This document shows positions 57,561 through 64,000 of a DNA stretch of 64,000 nt, piece after piece (position 1 is the stretch's first letter; each line of letters opens with the position of its first letter). The position numbers and the translations under genes were made by a program. This DNA is from Hemileia vastatrix. Taxonomy: Eukaryota; Basidiomycota; Pucciniomycetes; Pucciniales; Zaghouaniaceae. The stretch is from assembly GCA_030280995.1 (NCBI GenBank), contig JASXTE010000011.1, forward strand, positions 19,518,103 to 19,582,102. The letters run 5' to 3'. A model generated the notes under the pieces. It searched no databases, had not been told where the DNA came from, and was given only the letters and a program-made list of their open reading frames with translations.

Positions 57561-58200
57561 TTTATATGGGAATGAGGATGATGTTTTGGTCAATCATGGA
57601 AATAGAAGTAGTGTGATGTGGCCAAATTACCCCCCTGAAGGTCAGACAAACCACAGAAGGACACTTTTTAGCAGGTAGTAACTGAGAAAAATCCATTTAT
57701 CAGAAGGAAAATCTTTTATTGGATAGATGCCAAGGTTTCATACTTGTGTATTATGGTCAGTATTAATTTTGAAAGAGTCTGTCCAAGCAATTTCATTGCC
57801 CATTATGACTCATTTTGTTTTAAATGTTTCAAACTGCATGATACAGTATTAAGGTTTCACATAGTATAATTAAGTTCTATTAAGTGCCCTCCTATGATGC
57901 CTAAATTTATAATTTAATATCTTACATAATAATTTTTTTATATAAATTCATCAATATTTTTTTTTATTATCAAATTTAATAGAACAAGTATCCTGAATTA
58001 TTATATATGCATAAGCTTAGGTTAGATCAATTTGTGCTCAATTTGTTCTCATCAGAGGACCAAAATCAAGTTCTGGAGGATCAACTTGTGCATAATTTGG
58101 AATCAGTTGATATTCTGTCTATAATCAATCTGAGAATAAATGTAAATCTAACTCTAATTTACTTATGTTTATAAAGTATTCATAAACCTGGCATAATTAA
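57561..58200. other. Non-repetitive right part of the TIR element
   Basis: About 640 bp with no gene. It includes two similar sentences (ATCAATTTGTGCTCAATTTG and GATCAACTTGTGCATAATTT) but no tandem repeat. Confidence 0.5.
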
Positions 58201-58262
58201 GGGACACTCTAAATTTCAAGAGAGGGGATTGCTAGCAATTCACCCCTAGATTTCCCGTGGTG
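58201..58262 (-). repeat. Right terminus of the 20-kb TIR element
   Basis: Read inward from 58262: CACCACGGGAAATCTAGGGG, then the palindromic core ATTGCTAGCAAT (58228-58239), then CTCTCTTGAAATTTAGAG. Confidence 0.85.
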
Positions 58263-58265
58263 CTA

Positions 58266-60341
58266 GCTACAATTAAATATCTAAGAGAATTTGGTAATTT
58301 ATACAAGATTTTATCTCTCCAAATATCATAATCCATCTTTGGATCAATTGCTCTCAGGATTTTTTTTACTTTCATAAGAAAAAAAATGGGTTTTTCAACA
58401 GAAGAGGATACATATCTAGTATTCTCATAAAGTCTTTGCTGAGCTAACCTGAATTTTGAACCACCAAACTGATTCTCAATAAAGGATTTCCAATCATTCC
58501 ATGTATAATGATTGTTATCTAAAAGAACAGATTCATACCACATCAAGGCTACATTGGAAAATAAAGAAATTAGCTTAGAAACAATTTCCTCATCAGGTAG
58601 TTTATAAGATCTCTTTAAATTATCAATTCTTTGGATAAAGTGTTGCCAATCAGAAGAAGAATCACCATCAAAGGTAGGATATTGGTCCAATTTAGGCCAA
58701 TTTTTCTGACTACTGGGATGATCCATTTTTTGGTTTGAATTATTCCACATTAATAATTCCTGAAGTTTAGCCAGGTTTTCAGAAATTTCATTATTTACAG
58801 AAACAGCTGGTACATGACCATCACAAGATATTTTGATAGTAGCAAACAATTTTACAGACTCATTGACAGCTTGTTTAATGGCTGAAATATGAGGAAGAAA
58901 AGAGGAACTCTGTTCAGGTTCTTTTTCTCTATTTTTATGCAGCTTATGGGCAGCATTTTTATTTATACCATAATTATTGATGGTTAAGGTTGAAAATATT
59001 TCCTTCAGGTCAGACACATAGTTTCTTATCCTTGGAATTTCAGACATCTGTTCATTTATTTTTGCAAGAGATAAAACATTTCTGTCCTCAGAAACTGTGT
59101 GTTTGGCACTTAGTGCATGGAAATCATTTTTTAGCTTTTTTAATTCAATTTGTAGAGATTTTATTTAACTTTTAAATGAATAATTTTCCTCAATGAGGGG
59201 TTTCAATTCACTCAAGGTTTATGTAGATTGATATTTTTATCTGAGATAGCTCTATGGTCACTCCTTATTTGTTTTTGTTGGCTAAGAACAATATTCAAGG
59301 TTTCTTTAATTTTAAAATTAGCTGTATCTTGTACAGAAGAACTTACTTACAATGCAAGTGCAAATTATTTAATCTATCACTCTCATGTATTAACACATCT
59401 CTTAAATGTTGGTTTTTCACAACATTAAAATAAAGGGTATGTCTCAATATTTCCTCAGAAGTTTTCTCAATTAAAGTATAGACCTCAGGGGAAACAGAAT
59501 CATTCTTAATTGCAAGAGAAGGATTAATTAAAGAAGTAGAAGTGAAATGTAAAGGTTCATCAAATGATAATTTGCTAATTACATCATTGGGGCTAATCAT
59601 TAAAGGAAGTTGTCTTTTTAAAGGTTTAACTGTCCTTTCACCAGAATCCACAATATTACCTGAAGAAGCTTTGTTATTATACATACCAACATGTTTATCA
59701 AACAAATTACTCACCATGGTAAGGGAGGAAACTTCCCCTGTGCCTTCTTTCTTCTGCCTCCCTGATAAGGATGGGGCTGAGGAGATGGATGGTAGGTTTG
59801 TGTCCTGGATGGGCCAGGGTGTTGAGCTGGTTGTTGAACATTCTGCTGGTAATGGCTCATCAAGTAATCCTATTTCCACTGTTCCACTTGCAGAGTGCTT
59901 TGATTTTGCGTGAAGGAACTGGGTAACTGATTGGGCTGAGGTTGAGGCTGAGGCTGAGAGGCTGGGAAATGAGGAGTTTGAGCCTGTTCCGGATTTAACA
60001 ATTCCTGCATTTGCTGCCAGAGTGTGTCTACCCTTGCCTTGTACTTCATGCTTTCTGCCTTCAGTTCTTTGATGTGACTGGACAGATTGTTTACTTGTTG
60101 GGTTAGAGGTATCTTTTTTATTTTTATATCTTTGAGTTGATTGTCCTGATTTATTAGAGGTTTTTCTTCTTTCAGAGGTGTTTGGTGAGGGGGGTTTTTC
60201 ACTTCTCTTGCCATTTCCACGTCCTGAAGGTTTTTTGTCAGCTGAATCATTTCTGTAAGTTAATTTAGAAGAACCTACAGATTCAGAGTCATTATCCACC
60301 TTAATCTCATCCACATTTAAGTTATCCATACTGCTAGCCAA
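58266..60341 (-). pseudogene. Gypsy-C gag, N-terminal part
   Basis: It starts MASSMDNLNVDEIK at 60341. The first ~330 residues are Ser/Lys-rich and basic, without a recognised fold. A coiled-coil stretch follows (IKSLQIELKKLKNDFHAL, ~59150), then a retrotransposon gag domain (WPKLDQYPTFDGDSSSDWQH, WYESVLLDNNHYTWNDW, FRLAQQRLYENTR). Frame changes near 59340 and 59220 and a TAA near 59166 break it. The frame runs into the TIR insertion at 58262 and resumes in phase at 38160. Confidence 0.82.
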
Positions 60342-61588
60342 ACTATTGGAAATTTAAACTGTTAAAATAGAATGAAAAAAAAAATTTTTTTAATGATTCA
60401 AATTGTTATTTCAAAATAAAATTTATTGAATTTTTACAAAAAAAAAAAATTTAATTTTTATCAAAAATCAATTAATTAACAAAAAAGTAACGCAAACAAA
60501 TGTAATTACAATTATTTATTAAGAAATAATCAGTAATTAAAATGGGACCAACCAATAAAGGTTTTTATAAGTCAACCTTAACAAGTGCTAATATCCACAG
60601 CTACTCCCTCTTGAAGCGCTCTCTTTGAATATGCCTTATTATAGCAATAAAATAACTCTAATAATAGTCAATCCTACTAAATCTATATATTCTTTCTATG
60701 TTGCGCTCTTTTCACTATACTATATGAAATACACGCACAGACGCACAAATGATAAAAGACTTAGAAAAAATATCTCTAATTCACTTATTCTATTCTTCTT
60801 ATATTATACTTACAAAAAGACTCCCTATCTCTATCAAATAGTCCTCCTTTTATGTTTTTCAGTACTCAAGACACAGTTCCCTAGTGGATCTTCAGCCCTG
60901 GCTCTAGCGCCACATTAGTAAAACAATAACTAATCTTTTAGTAAACTACGTAAACTGCTTGTAGCAACTACAGCCCCTAAAACATACCCTATGATTACTA
61001 AAACTAGTATTAACTTGTTTCACTCATACTCCACATATGCGCTTTTGACTATACCTTTTTTATGTTTCAGCACTACTTTCAGGTTTGACCCATTCTAACG
61101 CTGATCCTAGTCACCTTGACTCTTGGGTAGTTTTGTGATTGAGTCCCCAGTATCCTTTCTTTAATACTAAGTTCATAGTTCTGATGATTCACTTAACTAG
61201 TTAGCCTCCTTTATTACCTGTTTCAGTAAGTTTGCCCAACTAGCTGCCGTGAAGTATACTATGCACTTGAGTCGTCCTTAAGCCATAACTCCTTCCTTAA
61301 TGCATAACACATTGTTATTGGAAAGTCCAAATCCATATTATTTAGTGCTTTACAGTCCTAAATTAATAACACACCATTCCCCATTGTGTGGCACATCTTG
61401 CTGCAAAATCCGAGTGCACTGACCCTTAATCCTTTTCCGCGCTTCCATTTCCTTTTTTCTTTGAAACACACAAATACATATTATATTTTAGCACTACCTA
61501 CTGCACTAACTCCCTTGGTCCTTCCTGGACTACACGCACTGATTTGTTTAAAATTATGCTACCTGCGAGGTGCATACCACACCGTACT
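60342..61588. other. Unassigned sequence where the Gypsy-C 5' LTR should be
   Basis: No match by eye to the Gypsy-C LTR. A TGG-starting sequence on the minus strand (TGGCGCTAGAGCCAGGG, 60912-60896) could be a primer site, but no LTR end (CA) precedes it. The rest (60913-61588) is mixed-composition DNA without ORFs and may be part of another element. Confidence 0.5.
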
Positions 61589-64000
61589 GTACTCCTTTGG
61601 TGAAGAATCCTTCAGAATTTGTAGAGAGGGCTAGGGTGACTGTGGAAAGGTTGAAAGTTGTTAATTTTGGTCCTGATGGGTGGTTGTCTGAAGAAGAAAA
61701 GAAATTGTTGTTGCACATTATTGTGCTAAGGGAAAAAGCTGTGGCTTTTGTTAAGGAGGAAAGGGGTGTGTTGAAGCACTCTTATGGGGAACCTTACTTG
61801 ATTCCTGTGGTTTGTCATGAACCTTGGAAAATCAAACCTATTCTGATTCCAGCTTCTATCAGAGAGGATTTTGTGGAAATTGTTAGGGAAAGAGTCAGGA
61901 CTGTGTTATAAAAACAATTGACATCCAGTTACTCAAGTCCGGTGCTCTTTGCAAAGAAGCAGAATGGAAAGTTGAGGGTGGTTCATGATCTTAGAGCCTT
62001 GAAGAGAGTCACTATCAAGGATGCTGGTATGCCACCAAGTGCAGAGGATTTTTTTGGAGCTTTTGCTGGAAGGGTGTGTTATGGTTTGGGTGATATTATG
62101 GGTAGTTATGATGAGAGGGCACTTAATACGGATTCAAGGCCTCTCACAACTTTTGAGACTCCTTTGGGAAGATTTCAGCTCACTTGATTGCCTCAAGAAG
62201 CAACCAATTCAGTGGAAGTATATCAAGCACAGATGGCTTGTATTTTGCAGGATGAGGTTCTACTCATGCTGGTATTTTTATTGATGATGGTGGAATTAAA
62301 GGACCATCCACTGATTATGGTAGTGAGGTGTTAGCGGAGAACCCTGGCATAAGGAGGTTTGTTTGGGAATATGCATTAACTCTAGAGAGTGTGTTTTTTA
62401 GGATTGAAGAGGCTGGTTTGACCATTTCAGGGTCAAAATTCTGTTTTTGTGTTCCTGCTTTGGAAATTATGGGTCATGTGGTATGTAAAGAGGGAAGGAT
62501 TATGGCAAAGAAAATGATTAATAAAATTCAGTCATGGCCAAGGCCTAAAAATACTACTGAAGTCAGGGGATTTTTGGGTGTGTGTGTATATGTCAGGATT
62601 TTTATTAAGGATTTTTCTTTGTTGGCTTCACCTTTAAGGAGTTTGACCAGGAAAGATGCAGATTGGGAATGGACTGAAGAGTGTGAAGAGGCCTTTCAGA
62701 AGTTGAAAAAGGTTGTTGGGGAAGATATTGTTCTTCACAAGTTGGATTATGGTGTTGGTGCTGGAAAAATTTATCTGGAAGTGGACTCAAGCTATATTTC
62801 TGCTGGTGCTTTTTTGTCTCAGGAAGATAAAACTGGGAGGGTAAGCCCAGTAAGATATGAGTCTTTGGTGTTTAATGAGGTGTAATCTAGGTATTCTCAA
62901 CCTAAGTTGGAATTGTGTGGTGTATCAAAAATTTTTAAGAAGCTACAGACTGTTTTGTGGGGGCAGAATTTTATGCTGCAGGTGGATGCAAAATCTTTGG
63001 TTCAGATGATCAATACACCTAGTCTTCCAAATGCTCCAATGACTAGGTGGGTGGCACTTATTCAACATTTTTCTTTTGACCTGGTACGCAAACAAGGCAA
63101 AACTTTTACAATGCCTGATGGATTATCAAGGAGGCCACCTACAGATGAAGATTCTGAGGCTGAAAAGTTTAATGAAGATGTTACAGTGGTTAGAGCCAGA
63201 ACAAAGGGTGCTGAAGATTTTTCTGACCTCCCCCAAGAGGCTAAACTGGCTGGATCTGATCTTGATTCTGGTGATCAGGATGTTTTTGTTGATGAAGATG
63301 GAGTTGTTGTTTGGGACAGCTCAAATTTGGAAAAGGGTGTTTTTGTTAGTTAACTGGATTCTCACAAGTTTCAGTGGAAAGAGAAGGAAGTGCCAAAATT
63401 TAAGGATCCGTGTCCTGGTTGGGCTGCTCAATTGGCTCATGTTCACACTGGTGATTTTGATGACAGAATTGTACCCTTGGATGTTGTTTTGTTGGATTTT
63501 GAAGATGAGACCTGGGGTCAGTCTGGGTTTTATTTTATTTTTGTGGAATATCTGTTGACCTTGGTGAGGCCAGATAGTTGTGATGATGATACTTGGTTGG
63601 CAATCAAGAAGAAGAGTCCTGGATTTTATGTGTCAGGACAAAGGTTGATGAGAAGACATCCTAATCCTCAAGTTGTGGTGACTCAGAAGAAGGGTCAAGA
63701 AGTTGTGTTGAAGTCTTTGCATGAAGACCTTGGTCATAGAGGCTTTGGGGAGACTTATAGAAGAGTAGCTGAAAGATTTTGGTGGACAGGTATGAAGTTG
63801 GCTGTGCAGGGTTGGGTTCAATCTTGTGTAGAATGTCAAAGAAGAAGTCACTTGAAACCTAAAGAGGTCGGCCGTGCTACTGGTGAATCAACTGTTTTTG
63901 GAAGAGTCAGTCTGGATGCTGTCCATATTAAAGAGGGCAGGTATAAATACTTAATTGTTGCCAGGGATGATTTATCTGGCTGGGTTGATGCAGTGCCTCT
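61589..64000 (+). pseudogene. Family A pol with RT, RNase H and integrase, cut by the window end
   Basis: 5'-truncated at about 61589 and running off the window. RT has YLIPVVCHEPWKIKPILIP, SSPVLFAKKQNGKLRVVHDL, LTTFETPLGRFQLT and VFIDDGG (the YxDD equivalent, ~62273), with stops at 61909 and 62185 and a frameshift before 62280. RNase H has YLEVDSSYISAGAFLSQED, LELCGVSKIFKKLQT, RKQGKTFTMPDGLSRRP. The linker AEDFSDLPQEAKL and the integrase finger (LHEDLGHRGF, 63715) are ~95% like the young element. A TAA at 63351 replaces GAA. It shows what the young RT-less element lost. Confidence 0.88.

Larger units (their letters stand above)
38164..58262. mobile_element. 20.1-kb TIR element carrying a palindromic satellite
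   Basis: The ends are inverted repeats: CACCACGGGAAATATGGGGG at the left and, inverted, CACCACGGGAAATCTAGGGG at the right, flanked by CTA (38161-38163 and 58263-58265). A palindrome sits 21 bp inside each end, and 11-bp units (GAAACTATTAG, GAATTTGTCAG, GAAACTGTCAG) follow the left one. Without the nested 9.6-kb retrotransposon it is about 10.5 kb, most of it a 610-bp tandem satellite. No transposase gene is visible, so it is non-autonomous. The terminal layout equals that of the MITE at 10516 and recalls CACTA/EnSpm; the superfamily is tentative. Confidence 0.82.
32814..60341 (-). mobile_element. Gypsy-C: chromodomain Ty3/gypsy, gag split by a 20-kb element
   Basis: A minus-strand element: gag N-terminal part 60341-58266, gag C-terminal part plus protease 38160-37428, RT-RNaseH-IN-chromodomain 37431-34097, polypurine tract, 3' LTR 34091-32814. 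The 20.1-kb insertion (38164-58262, CTA duplication) lies inside gag. Subtracting it leaves both gag parts in the same frame, which confirms they are one gene. I could not find the 5' LTR to the right of 60341. Stop codons and frameshifts indicate an inactive copy. Confidence 0.85.

Noticed and set aside
60896..60912. Primer binding site of Gypsy-C
   Set aside because: It starts with TGG on the minus strand, but the preceding bases do not form an LTR end (CA) and do not match the known LTR; left as a possibility only.

Overview
This 64-kb window is repeat-dense, AT-rich nuclear DNA of a fungus, probably a basidiomycete; a rust (Pucciniales) is my best guess. The reasons are short 50-75 nt spliceosomal introns, fungal Zn2Cys6-type cysteine clusters, Ty3/gypsy elements of types common in fungi, a PIF/Harbinger element with rust-like accessory proteins, and element decay dominated by C-to-T changes, mostly at TCG. 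I see no host housekeeping gene, no rRNA and no convincing tRNA. Everything I can interpret is transposable element, element debris or satellite.

Layout. (1) 1-147: 3' tip of a 'family A' gypsy LTR. (2) 1640-10237: a solo LTR of a second gypsy family (Gypsy-C) with a 5-bp target duplication. It is split by a 7.3-kb PIF/Harbinger element (1892-9194) carrying a transposase, a TET/JBP-like 2OG-Fe(II) dioxygenase and a three-exon SANT/coiled-coil partner gene. (3) 10516-12092: a MITE and another terminus of a DNA-transposon family. (4) 12.1-32.8 kb: a decayed inverted pair of family A 3' halves joined at 16168. The right half is split by a complete chromodomain gypsy (Gypsy-B, 17948-27278) and its spacer has grown into a 3-kb A/T microsatellite. 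(5) 32814-60341: Gypsy-C on the minus strand. Its gag is split by a 20.1-kb terminal-inverted-repeat element (38164-58262). That element is mostly a ~610-bp satellite with a 46-bp palindrome per unit, and the satellite is in turn split by a young, LTR-bounded family A element (45406-55001) that lacks reverse transcriptase. (6) 61589-64000: another family A pol copy, running off the window.

The recurring theme is intron-containing genes on the strand opposite gag/pol, packed between pol and the 3' LTR. Family A has two and Gypsy-B has one. All three encode proteins with a Zn2Cys6-type pattern (CX2CX6C - 12 to 15 residues - CX2CX6C). In family A they sit among repeated AGTC-N6-GACT inverted motifs and repeated hairpins with covarying stems. 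With the Harbinger element that carries a TET/JBP oxygenase, and the palindromic satellite inside a TIR element, these are the best candidates for undescribed biology.

All assignments come from reading the sequence by eye. No database search or alignment program was run, so family names rest on motif recognition, and splice sites are inferred from GT..AG positions that keep the reading frame open.
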